DNA from: a virus
Length of the DNA stretch: 38,430 nucleotides
IMG/VR virus record: IMGVR_UViG_3300008267_000130
Location: 1-38,430 of that record
Strand: one strand, 5' to 3'
In this document: piece by piece, positions 1 through 8,348 of the stretch
Layout: each line of letters begins with the position of its first letter
How positions within the stretch are numbered: the first letter of the stretch is position 1
Notes under the pieces: model-generated
Databases searched by the model: none
Told to the model about the DNA's origin: nothing
The model's input: only the letters and a program-made list of their open reading frames with translations
Made by a program: the position numbers and the translations under genes

Positions 1-1
1 T

Positions 2-727
2 TCTACAGAAATGGTGCAATCTTGCCGTGAAAAATATGAAGAGCGCCGCAAACAAGAATCAGAAAATGTTGGTATTGAAGAAAAATTAGAGTTAGAAAAA
101 AAATTAAAAGCAGATATCCATACAACCGAAATGAACATAAACAGTATCCAACAAAAGATCACAAATCTTTATAAGGATAATGGTTATCATATTTCTAGGT
201 TAGAGACACTTGAAGAACAAAAACAAGAGTTATCTGATAAGCGTAAGGAGTTTGCCGCATACGACCTTTACCTAAAGGCGATGCATCCAAACGGCATCAG
301 TTACCAAGTTATCAAGCAAAAATTACCTATTATCAATAATGAAATTAATAAAATTCTTGCTAACGTAGTAGATTTTCAAGTATTTCTTATAAACGACGAT
401 GATAAGCTTGATATTATGATTAAACATCCAAAATATGATGCTAGACCATTAGAAATGGGTAGCGGTAGCGAAAAATCACTAGCTTCTATTGCTATTAGAT
501 TAGCATTCCTAAATGTTACATCGTTACCAAAGAGTAATATTTTCTTCCTTGATGAGCCGGGAACTAGCCTTGACGCTGATAATTTAGGTGGTTTTATTCG
601 TATTTTGGATCTAATTAAGGGATATTTTGATGTCGTTTTATTGATTTCACATCTAGATATATTAAAGGATGCTGTTGATGGCCAAATTAATATTGACAGC
701 CGTAACGGTTTTGCCCATATAGGATAA
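2..727 (+). CDS. 46: Recombination endonuclease subunit gp46-like (SMC/Rad50-type ATPase), 3' part
   Basis: C-terminal part of a Rad50/SbcC/gp46-type ATPase, which works with the gp47 nuclease in end processing and recombination-dependent replication. The frame is open to the left edge, so the 5' end is missing; the ATG at 11 is probably internal. The first 80 or so visible residues are a charged coiled coil. The C-terminal ABC half follows: a signature-like GSGSEKSLAS, a Walker B IFFLDEPG near residues 178-185 counted from the ATG at 11, and an H-loop LLISHLD. In this family the coiled coil separates the Walker A half from this half, so Walker A should lie upstream of the window. Assignment to gp46 rather than a host SbcC rests on the phage context. 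Confidence 0.88.
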   Translation, partial: STEMVQSCREKYEERRKQESENVGIEEKLELEKKLKADIHTTEMNINSIQQKITNLYKDNGYHISRLETLEEQKQELSDKRKEFAAYDLYLKAMHPNGISYQVIKQKLPIINNEINKILANVVDFQVFLINDDDKLDIMIKHPKYDARPLEMGSGSEKSLASIAIRLAFLNVTSLPKSNIFFLDEPGTSLDADNLGGFIRILDLIKGYFDVVLLISHLDILKDAVDGQINIDSRNGFAHIG

Positions 728-742
728 TTGGAGGGCATATGA

Positions 743-991
743 TTGGGTGTGCTAAAAGAAGTGGAGAAAGAATTGAAAGAAGAATTAAAAGAGAAAGAAA
801 ATGATCGCGGTGTGATTGATATTATTACCGCTAAAGCTATCTCGCGAAAGCTGCTAGTATGGATAGTAGCAACAGTCTTTATGGGTCTAGGTAAGATAAC
901 GCCAGACGAATGGACTGCTATATCGCTTGGATATGTTGGGGTAGAAGGTTTTTCTGATATTGCGATGAAATGGAAACATGGCTCAAAGTAG
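743..991 (+). CDS. Small holin-like membrane protein
   Basis: 82 residues with a very charged Lys/Glu N-terminus, then one clear hydrophobic stretch (LLVWIVATVFMGLG) and a second weaker one (WTAISLGYVGVEGF). The layout SRK-hydrophobic-ITPDEW-hydrophobic recurs in small holin-like phage proteins. I place the start at TTG 743 because GGAGG at 730-734 lies 8 nt upstream. The ATG at 739 sits only 4 nt from that site and opens a 21-codon frame without resemblance to anything. Two envelope proteins follow directly, which fits a lysis group, but no endolysin is visible nearby. Holin is an inference from size, topology and context; a plain structural membrane protein is possible. Confidence 0.5.
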   Translation: MGVLKEVEKELKEELKEKENDRGVIDIITAKAISRKLLVWIVATVFMGLGKITPDEWTAISLGYVGVEGFSDIAMKWKHGSK

Positions 992-1009
992 CCAGAAAAG
1001 GATAAATAT

Positions 1010-1405
1010 ATGGAAACTGTTAAATCACTCGTAGGAGATCTTTGGATGAAAATGAAACTTTTGGTTGGGTTAGTAATTGCTGGTCTAGCTGTTGGTGCCG
1101 TTGCATGGCGTCAGCATGTACAAAATGGTTTAGCTGGTGTTGAGCAAAAAGCAAAAGAGGAAGCTGCTAAGGAAGAAGCCGCCAAGAAGCTAGCAGAAGA
1201 AACTGCAAAGTTAGAAGCAGAAGCTGCTGCTAAGAAAGCTGCGCTTGAAGCTGACGAGGCCAAGAAAAAAGCAGAACTAGAAGTTGCCACTAAGGAAAAG
1301 GCTGAAAAACTTAAAAAGGCAGACACAAAAGAAGTTAAAAAAGAAGCTGCAAAAGTTCTTGGCCTAAAAGAATCCAAGAAAGGCAGACCTAAGAAGAATG
1401 AATAG
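1010..1405 (+). CDS. N-terminally anchored coiled-coil protein, possible i-spanin-like
   Basis: 131 residues. A single membrane segment at about residues 15-33 (MKLLVGLVIAGLAVGAVAW) is followed by some 80 residues of Ala/Lys/Glu coiled coil and a basic tail ending GRPKKNE. An N-terminal anchor plus a long coiled coil is the topology of Rz-type inner-membrane spanins, and the next gene starts 8 nt before this one ends, as spanin pairs often do. The sequence is low complexity, so similarity searches will be unreliable. An AAAAGGA ribosome site lies directly upstream. A general virion or envelope coiled-coil protein is the main alternative. Confidence 0.45.
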   Translation: METVKSLVGDLWMKMKLLVGLVIAGLAVGAVAWRQHVQNGLAGVEQKAKEEAAKEEAAKKLAEETAKLEAEAAAKKAALEADEAKKKAELEVATKEKAEKLKKADTKEVKKEAAKVLGLKESKKGRPKKNE

Positions 1406-1865
1406 ATATAAAAAATTAATTGCAAGTCTTACCCTACTAGCTTATCTGGTGGGCTGGACTCCTATTGCCTACGCCGAAGAAACTGACGTGGACGATGATG
1501 GTGTTGGTGATTATGTAGAATTAAAGGAAACTGAGGTTGCACCATTTGATGGTTTTCTACTACATAAAGATGCAATGGTAAAGCTAATAACAGAAAGAGA
1601 AGCAGAAGTATCTAGGATGAAGTTAAGTTTTGATACAACTCAGAAGAAACTACAGCTAGACTTAGAAACAATAACCAAGAAAAAAGATCTTGAACTACAG
1701 ATCAATAAAGAAATGTACGAAGCTCTTTTAAAAATTAAGCAAGATAGAGTAGACCAACTAAGTTCCCAGCAACGCTGGGGTGATGTTAAGTTGTTTGTTG
1801 GTGTAGTAGTTGGTATTGGAATAACTTTAGGAGTTCTATCAGCAGCAGTTCAGGTGAGCAAATGA
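1398..1865 (+). CDS. Exported coiled-coil protein with C-terminal membrane segment
   Basis: 155 residues. The N-terminus is a typical signal peptide (basic start, hydrophobic core LIASLTLLAYLVGW, likely cleavage after AYA near residue 26). There is no lipobox Cys, so it is not a classic o-spanin. An acidic stretch (EETDVDDDG), a PFDGFLLH motif and a coiled coil of about 80 residues follow, then a membrane segment near residues 131-151 (FVGVVVGIGITLGVLSAAV). I recall similar PF-G-LL coiled-coil proteins with a C-terminal anchor as proteins of unknown role in marine phages. It overlaps the previous gene by 8 nt and the next by 4 nt, implying coupled translation. A part in lysis or envelope disruption is suggested only by context. 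Confidence 0.55.
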   Translation: MNRYKKLIASLTLLAYLVGWTPIAYAEETDVDDDGVGDYVELKETEVAPFDGFLLHKDAMVKLITEREAEVSRMKLSFDTTQKKLQLDLETITKKKDLELQINKEMYEALLKIKQDRVDQLSSQQRWGDVKLFVGVVVGIGITLGVLSAAVQVSK

Positions 1866-2242
1866 AGCATGATCTAAATTATATTGCAGCTCTAGAAAAA
1901 GCTATGAAAGAACAATACGGTAATAAATCTATAGAAAATCCTAGAGGGGATTGGGATCCACAAAAACAAAAACAGTTCTTAGAAGAAAGTAAAGAATTAT
2001 TAAAAAAAGAATACTCAGCAGAAAGTAATAGGGAAAAGATAGATTTAGATGGTGTTTTAATTCCAAAGAAACTAATTAATAGGAATAATCATCGCTATTG
2101 CCAGTATTGCGATACATATTCTTTTAACCGTAATGATGATGTATATTTTGCAAAGTTTGATTGTTGTACCAAATGTTTTGTAAAATATATAGAAGATAGA
2201 GAAGAACGTTGGAAATCTGGTTGGCGACCAAACGGAGCATAA
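1862..2242 (+). CDS. Cys-rich (zinc-ribbon-like) hypothetical protein
   Basis: 126 residues. The N-terminal half is helical and charged. The C-terminal half carries YCQYC at about residues 79-83 and CCTKC at about 100-104, which could bind one zinc ion in a treble-clef or ribbon arrangement, and ends in a basic/aromatic tail (ERWKSGWRP). The start overlaps the previous stop (ATGA). Its place just upstream of the terminase region recalls small zinc proteins of T4-like marine phages, but I cannot assign a function. An HNH nuclease is unlikely because no suitable His/Asn motif is present. Confidence 0.6.
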   Translation: MKHDLNYIAALEKAMKEQYGNKSIENPRGDWDPQKQKQFLEESKELLKKEYSAESNREKIDLDGVLIPKKLINRNNHRYCQYCDTYSFNRNDDVYFAKFDCCTKCFVKYIEDREERWKSGWRPNGA

Positions 2243-2245
2243 AAT

Positions 2246-2785
2246 ATGGCACTTACCGTATATGAAGTAGTAAAAGGAATCTACGCAGCTATCCACAATA
2301 AGCACCACGGCGCTATTGATGAAGATGGCAAGCTAGTAGAAATTGGTCTAAAGCGCGAAGATCAGCCAATTAAAGATCAAAAAGTCATGGATGGCTTTGG
2401 TATTGCGCTTCATGGTAATATATTAATGGTTAAATATCACAGCGTAGAACCACTAGCTAATCTTCACGAAAAGCGTTTTGATCGTGAAGTTGAGGCACGC
2501 ATACACGATATTACTAAACATATTCAAAAAGAATTTAGCAAGCATACAGGTGCTAGCTTAAGATTAAAAGAAGTTGGTGATCCAAAGATTCTTGTTGAAA
2601 CTGGTAATCGCATCAAGGTTATGGTTAAGGCTCAAATGGCTTTTGAAGTGCTAAACCTAAAAGATCTAGCAGTTATTGGTGCGCCTTCTGATGCTGCAAA
2701 ACAAAAAATTGCAGAAATAGAAAAGTATAATAAGTCATTAACCAAAGGCAAAACAAAACCAACAAACGTAACCCGTCCTAAATAA
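2246..2785 (+). CDS. Conserved T4-like marine phage protein of unknown function
   Basis: 179 residues, no membrane segments and no known catalytic motif. The start has GGAG about 6 nt upstream. The first half has mixed alpha/beta character with a conserved-looking GLKRED...VMDGFGI...GNILMVKYHS layout; the middle (ARIHDITKHIQKEFSKHTG) is helical; the tail is Lys-rich. I recall this layout (IGLKRE, VMDGF, L.I.Y.S, then a helix IA.~~KKEYKK.TG) from unassigned proteins of marine T4-like phages. Lying directly before the large terminase it could be virion-linked or a packaging accessory such as a small terminase, but nothing in the sequence proves this. Confidence 0.55.
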   Translation: MALTVYEVVKGIYAAIHNKHHGAIDEDGKLVEIGLKREDQPIKDQKVMDGFGIALHGNILMVKYHSVEPLANLHEKRFDREVEARIHDITKHIQKEFSKHTGASLRLKEVGDPKILVETGNRIKVMVKAQMAFEVLNLKDLAVIGAPSDAAKQKIAEIEKYNKSLTKGKTKPTNVTRPK

Positions 2786-2797
2786 TATGGTGAATAT

Positions 2798-4372
2798 ATG
2801 TCAGAGGAGTTATCTGTTGAAGAAATAAAGAAAGAAATTATTAAGTGTGGCAAAAATCCTGCATACTTTCTTAAAAATTACGCAAAGATAACGCATCCAG
2901 ACAAAGGCACAATCCCTTTCAAGACATATGATTTCCAAGATGATCTGCTAGACAACTTCCGTGATCACCGTTTTAATGTAATAGTAAAAGCCCGCCAGCT
3001 TGGTATTTCTACCATCTGTGCGGGCTATATTGCTTGGATGCTTTTATTTTATAAAGATAAAAACGTTCTTGTAATGGCCACAAAATATAACACAGCCAGC
3101 AACATGGTTAAGAAAGTTAAATTTCTTGTTAAGAACGTACCGGATTGGCTAAAGATTGCAACAGTAAATGTTGATAATAAACACTCGTTTGAATTGACAA
3201 ATGGCTCACAAGTTAAGGCCATACCAACAAGTCCAGATGCTGGCCGTTCAGAAGCTGTATCGCTGCTTGTTGTTGACGAAGCGGCACATATTGAAAACAT
3301 GGAAGAAATATGGACAGCTCTTTATCCTACCATTTCTACGGGCGGTCGTTGTATTGCTCTTTCATCCCCAAATGGTATGGGAAACTGGTTTCATAAAACC
3401 TATGAAGATGCACAAAACAACCAAAATTTATTTATTCCAACAAATCTTCCTTGGGATGTACACCCAGACCATGACCATGAATGGTTTGAAAATGAAACTA
3501 AAAATCTTGCAAAGCGTGAAATAGCACAAGAATATCTTTGTTCGTTTAATGCATCAGGCGAAACAGTTGTAGACCCAGAAGATATGGAATGGTTACGGAA
3601 GAGCGTTAGTGAACCTAAGTATAAGTCTTGGGTAGATCGTAATTATCATATTTGGAAACCTTATAACCATCAAGGCAAATATCTTCTAGTGGCTGACGTT
3701 GCGCGTGGCGACGGTGCAGACTATTCTGTATTTCATATAATAAATGTTTCTACTATGGAACAAGTTGCGGAATATCAAGGTAAATGTGAACCAGATCAAT
3801 TTTGCAAGCTTCTCATAGATGCTGGTCGTGAATATGGCAATGCTTTAATAGTTATTGAAAATAACAACATTGGTTTTACTGTAGCCCAACGAGTAGCAGA
3901 AATAGGTTACCGCAATCTTTATTATTCTAATAAAAATAGCCATGAATATGTTGATGCAAATATGGCATATGGCAATAGCGCTGTTGTTCCCGGTTTTACA
4001 ACTTCTGTTAAAACCCGTCCGCTTATTATAGCAAAACTAGATGAAATTATTAGAAATAAGGCAATTCATATTAATTCTGCAAGACTAGTTAGGGAATTAG
4101 AAAAATTTATTTGGGTACATGGAAGACCAGAAGCCCAAAAAGGGTATAACGACGATCTTGTAATGTCTCTTGCAATAGCTTGTTGGGTAAGAGATATTAC
4201 TGTAATTAACAATCAGAAAGATGTAGAATTGAACAAAGCTTTAATCTCGTCAATAGGTAAAAGCAAAGTTGTTTTAAATACATCAATTCAAGGCATGAAT
4301 AACTACAAAGAGCTTGTAGACGACAACACTAAAAAAATGTATCGTGACATGGCTTGGATATTTAAGGGATAA
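2798..4372 (+). CDS. 17: Terminase large subunit (gp17-like)
   Basis: 524 residues. This is the packaging motor ATPase and headful nuclease that docks on the portal and pumps DNA into the prohead. ATPase domain: Walker A variant ARQLGIST at 65-72 (T4 type), Walker B LLVVDEAAHI at 156-165 with D160/E161, and coupling motif LSSPNG at 188-193. RNase H-fold nuclease domain: acidic residues D300 (LLVADVARG), E354 (IVIENNN) and D452/D453 (NDDLVMS). The length is somewhat below the 610 residues of T4 gp17. The ribosome site is weak (GGTGA). Only 3 nt separate it from the portal gene. No HNH or intein insertion interrupts it. Confidence 0.96.
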   Translation: MSEELSVEEIKKEIIKCGKNPAYFLKNYAKITHPDKGTIPFKTYDFQDDLLDNFRDHRFNVIVKARQLGISTICAGYIAWMLLFYKDKNVLVMATKYNTASNMVKKVKFLVKNVPDWLKIATVNVDNKHSFELTNGSQVKAIPTSPDAGRSEAVSLLVVDEAAHIENMEEIWTALYPTISTGGRCIALSSPNGMGNWFHKTYEDAQNNQNLFIPTNLPWDVHPDHDHEWFENETKNLAKREIAQEYLCSFNASGETVVDPEDMEWLRKSVSEPKYKSWVDRNYHIWKPYNHQGKYLLVADVARGDGADYSVFHIINVSTMEQVAEYQGKCEPDQFCKLLIDAGREYGNALIVIENNNIGFTVAQRVAEIGYRNLYYSNKNSHEYVDANMAYGNSAVVPGFTTSVKTRPLIIAKLDEIIRNKAIHINSARLVRELEKFIWVHGRPEAQKGYNDDLVMSLAIACWVRDITVINNQKDVELNKALISSIGKSKVVLNTSIQGMNNYKELVDDNTKKMYRDMAWIFKG

Positions 4373-4375
4373 CAC

Positions 4376-6253
4376 ATGGCAGATCCAAAATTTTCTCCAC
4401 AGAATAGAAAATATGCACGTAACCAAAATTTAAAAAACGAAGACTCGCAGCTTTTTAAAAGCTTAACCAGATTATTTTCTGGGCCTATAGTAAACTTTCG
4501 TCAGCAGGCACAACTTCGTTTCCGTCGTCGTGATTTAAATAAATTTAATTTTAAATCTGCTTCCGGTAAACAATTCCAAAAGACAAGTTATAACCCATTT
4601 GATGCTATTCAAGCCAATATTATGGCTAACCAAACTCGCGCTGAACGTTATAGCGATTTTGATCAGATGGAATTCATGCCTGAAATTGCAAGCGCTCTTG
4701 ATATTTACGCAGATGAAATGACAACACATAGCAGCTTTAATAAAATGTTGCATATCGATTCATCCAATCAAGAGATTCGTGGCATCCTTGAGACACTTTA
4801 TTATGATGTATTGAATGTTCAATTCAGCCTATTTGGCTGGTGCCGTACAATGGTTAAGTTTGGTGATATGTTCCTTTATCTTGATATCGATCCAGAACTA
4901 GGCGTCAAGAACGTAATTGGGCTACCAACGCCAGAAGTTGAACGTCTAGAAGGCCAAGATAAAACAAATCCAAGCTATGTTCAATTCCAGTGGAACACAG
5001 GTGGTTTAACTTTTGAAGCTTGGCAAATTGCACATTTCCGTGTATTAGGCCAAGATAAATACAGCCCATACGGTACAAGCATTCTAGAACCAGCGCGTCG
5101 TATTTGGCGTCAATTAACACTATTAGAAGACGCCATGATGGCATACCGTATCGTGCGCGCACCAGATCGCCGTATCTTCTATATTGACGTTGGTAACGTA
5201 GCTCCCGAAGACGTAGACCAATTAATGCTCAAGATTCAAAATCAAATGAAGCGCAACATGATTGTTGATCCAACAAGCGGTCGTGTTGATCTTCGTTATA
5301 ACCCCATGAGTATCGATGAAGATTATTTCATCCCAACTCGCGGCGGTTCAGCAACAAAAGTAGAAACACTTGCTGGTGGTGCTTTCCAAGGCGATATTGA
5401 TGACGTTAAATATCTACGTGATAAATTATTTAGTGCCATTAAGATTCCAGCTTCTTATCTTTCCCGCGCAGAAGGTGGTGATGAAGATAAAGCAACATTA
5501 GCACAAAAAGATATCCGCTTTGCTCGTACTATCCAAAGATTACAACGTGTAATTGTTGCAGAATTAGAAAAAATTGGTATTATTCACCTTTTCACTCTTG
5601 GATATCGTAATGAAGATTTATTGAATTTTAAATTACGCCTTAATAACCCATCTAAGATCAGCGAATTACAAGAGCTTGACCACTGGAAATCAAAGTTTGA
5701 AGCTGCAAATCTTGCCAAGGATGGTTTCTTTAGCAAGCGCTGGTTAAGTGAAAAATTATTTAATCTATCAGAACAAGAATTTAAGAAGATACAACGTGAA
5801 ATCTTCTACGATAAACAATTTGAAAAGGCGCTTGAAGCAATAGGCGCAACACCAGCAGAAGGAGGCGAACCACCAGCGGGTGGAGCAGCGCCAGAACTAC
5901 CAGCAGAAACACCACCAGAGACTCCAGAAGCGTCTCCAGAAGTCACAGCCCCAGTACCACCGGGAGGAGCGGCACCGCCACCAGCAAAACGCAATGATTA
6001 TGAACCCACAAAAGCTGATGGGCGTAAGAGATCGCATTTAAAGAAGTGGATGCGTTCACAAGCTATGCCAGAAGCAGTTGGTGGTATGACAGACCGCTCA
6101 CTTAATAAAGGATATCAAGAAATAGCTTCTTTAGCTTCGCTAGAGGAAGATTTAAGCACTAATTATATAGATGCTGAAGAGCGCAAATTGCATCAAGTCA
6201 ATCAGGATATAAAAAATCTGTTGGCTTCTTTGGAGAAAAAGAATGCAAAATAA
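4376..6253 (+). CDS. 20: Portal protein (gp20-like)
   Basis: 625 residues. The portal forms the dodecameric ring at the unique vertex through which DNA enters. Features: a phage portal pattern such as MEFMPEIASALDIYADE (about residues 97-113), DKYSPYGTSILEPARR and a middle region with RAPDRRIFYIDVGN and ERxxKxQ-like helices. The C-terminal end differs from T4: residues about 490-540 are a Pro/Ala/Gly/Glu linker, followed by about 85 residues that are basic, then helical. That linker probably makes a flexible tail inside or below the head. The gene overlaps the next by 11 nt. Confidence 0.94.
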   Translation: MADPKFSPQNRKYARNQNLKNEDSQLFKSLTRLFSGPIVNFRQQAQLRFRRRDLNKFNFKSASGKQFQKTSYNPFDAIQANIMANQTRAERYSDFDQMEFMPEIASALDIYADEMTTHSSFNKMLHIDSSNQEIRGILETLYYDVLNVQFSLFGWCRTMVKFGDMFLYLDIDPELGVKNVIGLPTPEVERLEGQDKTNPSYVQFQWNTGGLTFEAWQIAHFRVLGQDKYSPYGTSILEPARRIWRQLTLLEDAMMAYRIVRAPDRRIFYIDVGNVAPEDVDQLMLKIQNQMKRNMIVDPTSGRVDLRYNPMSIDEDYFIPTRGGSATKVETLAGGAFQGDIDDVKYLRDKLFSAIKIPASYLSRAEGGDEDKATLAQKDIRFARTIQRLQRVIVAELEKIGIIHLFTLGYRNEDLLNFKLRLNNPSKISELQELDHWKSKFEAANLAKDGFFSKRWLSEKLFNLSEQEFKKIQREIFYDKQFEKALEAIGATPAEGGEPPAGGAAPELPAETPPETPEASPEVTAPVPPGGAAPPPAKRNDYEPTKADGRKRSHLKKWMRSQAMPEAVGGMTDRSLNKGYQEIASLASLEEDLSTNYIDAEERKLHQVNQDIKNLLASLEKKNAK

Positions 6254-7067
6254 GCTAGAAAAACCAAAATTTAAGCACAATAAAAAACGTAATACTGCGT
6301 TTTTATTTGAAGCCCTAGTAAAAGAATTAACTAAGGCAGCTATGTACGACGATAAAGGCAAACAAAAAGCTATCTCGTCTATATTAAAAGAACATTTTCG
6401 TAAAGGCTCGCTCCTTGACCGAGAGCTTACTCTTTATAAAGAAATTTATGAAACAAAAGAATTTCCTAAAGAAATAGCAGAAAAGTTATTAAATGAAGTA
6501 AAAAATGAACACGATAAGTTAAACGAAGCAGATGTTTATACAGAGCAAAGCAAATTAATAGCAAAAATTAATAAACTTATTGGTATGCAAGTTTATGATA
6601 ATTTTGTTCCACAATATAAGACTCTTGCCACTTTATCGCAAATTTTTAATCCTGCCGTACAAGTAAAACAAAAAGTTCTTCTAAAACAAGAATTACTACA
6701 AACAATAACATCAAAGCGTGAAGAGAAAAAAGTTGTTCTAGAGAGCATTGATGCGCTAGCATATAAGCGTTTTATTGAACGATTCAACGAAACATATGGT
6801 CAAAGCTTACTTCAAGAACAAAAAGAACTATTAAATAAATTTGTAAACCACGGCGAAGAAGATATTGAATTAAAACTATATGTAAGTGAAGAAGTAGAAC
6901 GTATCAAAAATAAATTAAATAATATTGTAATAGAAGAAGAAATAGTAAATAAAAAACTTCAAAGTGTAAAGGAATCTCTTCGCTCATTAAAAATTAATAC
7001 AATTGATGAAGCACTTATTAAAAAATTAATGCTTATTCAAGAATTTGCTAGCGAGGTACAACAATAA
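6243..7067 (+). CDS. Probable prohead core/scaffold-associated helical protein
   Basis: 274 residues, almost entirely helical and charged, with no membrane segment. The N-terminus (NKKRNTAFLFEALVKELTKA) and the following LYKEIYETKEF pattern resemble a family I know from distant T4-like phages between portal and protease, usually left unnamed. The C-terminal 100 residues form a coiled coil (EEVERIKNKLNNIVIEEE). In T4, the gap between gene 20 and gene 21 holds core proteins gp67 and gp68, so a prohead-core role is the natural guess from location. It starts inside the portal gene and its stop overlaps the next ATG (TAATG). Confidence 0.5.
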   Translation: MQNKLEKPKFKHNKKRNTAFLFEALVKELTKAAMYDDKGKQKAISSILKEHFRKGSLLDRELTLYKEIYETKEFPKEIAEKLLNEVKNEHDKLNEADVYTEQSKLIAKINKLIGMQVYDNFVPQYKTLATLSQIFNPAVQVKQKVLLKQELLQTITSKREEKKVVLESIDALAYKRFIERFNETYGQSLLQEQKELLNKFVNHGEEDIELKLYVSEEVERIKNKLNNIVIEEEIVNKKLQSVKESLRSLKINTIDEALIKKLMLIQEFASEVQQ

Positions 7068-7627
7068 TGCCATTAGCATTAAATGTAAAGCCATCATCAA
7101 CAGATGATTTGACTCTTGTAATAAAAAACAAAAATGTTAAAAAAGTCTCTTTAGCGATAAGAAAAACGCTTGATGGCAATCTTATTGTTCAAGATCACCA
7201 CACGATGAATATCATCGTAATGCCAGAAAAAGGAAAAATTTTAGCATTCCCAAAAGGCGAATTTACGCAAGATTGTTATACCGATCAAGACCAATTATTC
7301 CAATATCTTGTTTCTTCTGGTGTTGTTGCTCCTGAAACTGTCGTTGGTGGTAATATTTATGGTTCCTTAGAAGCTGCATTTAATAAAGATAAAACTGGAG
7401 ATGAGGAGCCACTCGAAGTTGTAATACTTAACATTTCTAATTTCCTAAGTAAAGATAAACAAGAATATAGTGTTCGTAAGAAGTTTATTGATGATTTAGA
7501 GAAAGAATTATTACAACCAGACGAAGAAACCAGTACAGAACTTGGCGAAGTACCACACGAAAAATTCAAAGGTTCTATACCAAAGTATGGTTTTCCAACA
7601 CGCGGTATTTACCGTTACAATTACTAA
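7067..7627 (+). CDS. Hypothetical protein in head gene cluster
   Basis: 186 residues. The first 90 residues look beta-rich (DLTLVIKNKNVKKVSLAIRK, IIVMPEKGKILAFPKGEF); the centre describes an interaction-like acidic segment, and the end (KYGFPTRGIYRYNY) is aromatic and basic. No catalytic or metal site is apparent. It starts by one-base overlap with the previous stop (TAATG) and ends the same way, so it is likely translated in a coupled series with its neighbours at 6243 and 7627. Being inside the portal-to-protease block suggests a late, virion-associated role, but I do not recognise the family. Confidence 0.5.
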   Translation: MPLALNVKPSSTDDLTLVIKNKNVKKVSLAIRKTLDGNLIVQDHHTMNIIVMPEKGKILAFPKGEFTQDCYTDQDQLFQYLVSSGVVAPETVVGGNIYGSLEAAFNKDKTGDEEPLEVVILNISNFLSKDKQEYSVRKKFIDDLEKELLQPDEETSTELGEVPHEKFKGSIPKYGFPTRGIYRYNY

Positions 7628-7926
7628 TGACACAGTTATTAACTTTTATACTTGCTTGCTATGGTATGACAATGATTGTTGTTTATAGCAAAATTTTTGA
7701 AGGTGTTAGAAATAATCTATACTCTTTTAATAATGAATTGTTAACATATATGCTAAAATGCTGTATGTGTATGGGTTTTTGGGTAGGAATTATTAACGCA
7801 ATTTGTTTTTTTGATCTACCTTTTGGAGTGATGGTTGCTGGTTCTATTTCAAGTGGTACAAGCTATTTCCTAAGCCGTCTTGTAGATGATGATGGAATAT
7901 TGATAAAACTTAAGAAAAGCGACTAA
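7627..7926 (+). CDS. Small membrane protein, DUF1360-like
   Basis: 99 residues with three hydrophobic stretches: about 4-22, 40-60 (around CCMCMGFWVGIINAI) and 64-84. The CMCMGFW motif resembles the C-x-GFW signature of DUF1360-type phage and bacterial membrane proteins, whose function is unknown. It begins by one-base overlap with the preceding stop. A membrane protein inside a head-assembly block is unusual; T4 proheads assemble on the inner membrane, so a membrane-linked role in head initiation (in the manner of T4 gp40) is conceivable but unproven. Confidence 0.55.
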   Translation: MTQLLTFILACYGMTMIVVYSKIFEGVRNNLYSFNNELLTYMLKCCMCMGFWVGIINAICFFDLPFGVMVAGSISSGTSYFLSRLVDDDGILIKLKKSD

Positions 7927-7934
7927 TTATTAAC

Positions 7935-8348
7935 ATGAAGATTACAAAAGAAAAACTTAAGCAGCTTATAAAAGAAGAGATTGGCGGTATGCCACAATAT
8001 CCCGGTAATGGAATTATGCCGGGATATGGGTTTATGTTGAACGCCAAGAATGGCCAAATGCCAGATAATCGCACATATCAGCCATACCAAGGCTCAGAAC
8101 CATATGAGACAGACCCAGTACAAACACACATAGAAGGTGGAGTTGTTTATGTAACTCAAGGTAAAAACATGTTTCAGCTTGTGTTTGATAACGATAGCTT
8201 GACAAGCGGACACGTTATACCAGTTGGCGAATATAAGTTTACTATTGAAGCAGGTATGATTACTTGGTTTGATAATACACCAGCTAATGTTCGTTTTGAT
8301 GCTGATCTAGAAAAGCAAATTATGGATTTTAGCGGAAGGGAAAAATAA
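7935..8348 (+). CDS. Hypothetical protein with possible capsid-targeting N-terminus
   Basis: 137 residues. The N-terminus MKITKEKLKQLIKEEIGG is a short amphipathic helix followed at once by a flexible Gly/Pro/Met segment, then a beta-rich domain. The helix resembles the N-terminal capsid-targeting peptides of T4 internal head proteins, which are removed by the gp21 protease after (L/I)xE; here IKE at about residues 12-14 would fit. The protease gene lies only 116 nt downstream. I infer an internal head or prohead passenger protein. The rest (GGVVYVTQGKNMFQLVFDND) is not recognised. Its stop overlaps the start of the small ORF at 8348. Confidence 0.5.
   Translation: MKITKEKLKQLIKEEIGGMPQYPGNGIMPGYGFMLNAKNGQMPDNRTYQPYQGSEPYETDPVQTHIEGGVVYVTQGKNMFQLVFDNDSLTSGHVIPVGEYKFTIEAGMITWFDNTPANVRFDADLEKQIMDFSGREK

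Noticed and set aside
739-804. ATG at 739 as the start of the holin-like gene
   Set aside because: It is in another frame and ends after 21 codons; TTG 743 has better spacing to GGAGG.
1001-1008. GATAAATA as a late promoter before the gene at 1010
   Set aside because: It directly abuts the ATG, leaving no room for a leader; the AAAAGGA before it serves as ribosome site.
1111-1425. Minus-strand ORF opposite the Ala/Lys/Glu coiled-coil gene
   Set aside because: A low-complexity Ser/Ala/Phe shadow of the coiled coil; all solid genes are on the + strand.
3201-3524. 107-codon + strand ORF inside the terminase gene
   Set aside because: Another frame of a conserved gene whose ATPase and coupling motifs span it; no ribosome site.
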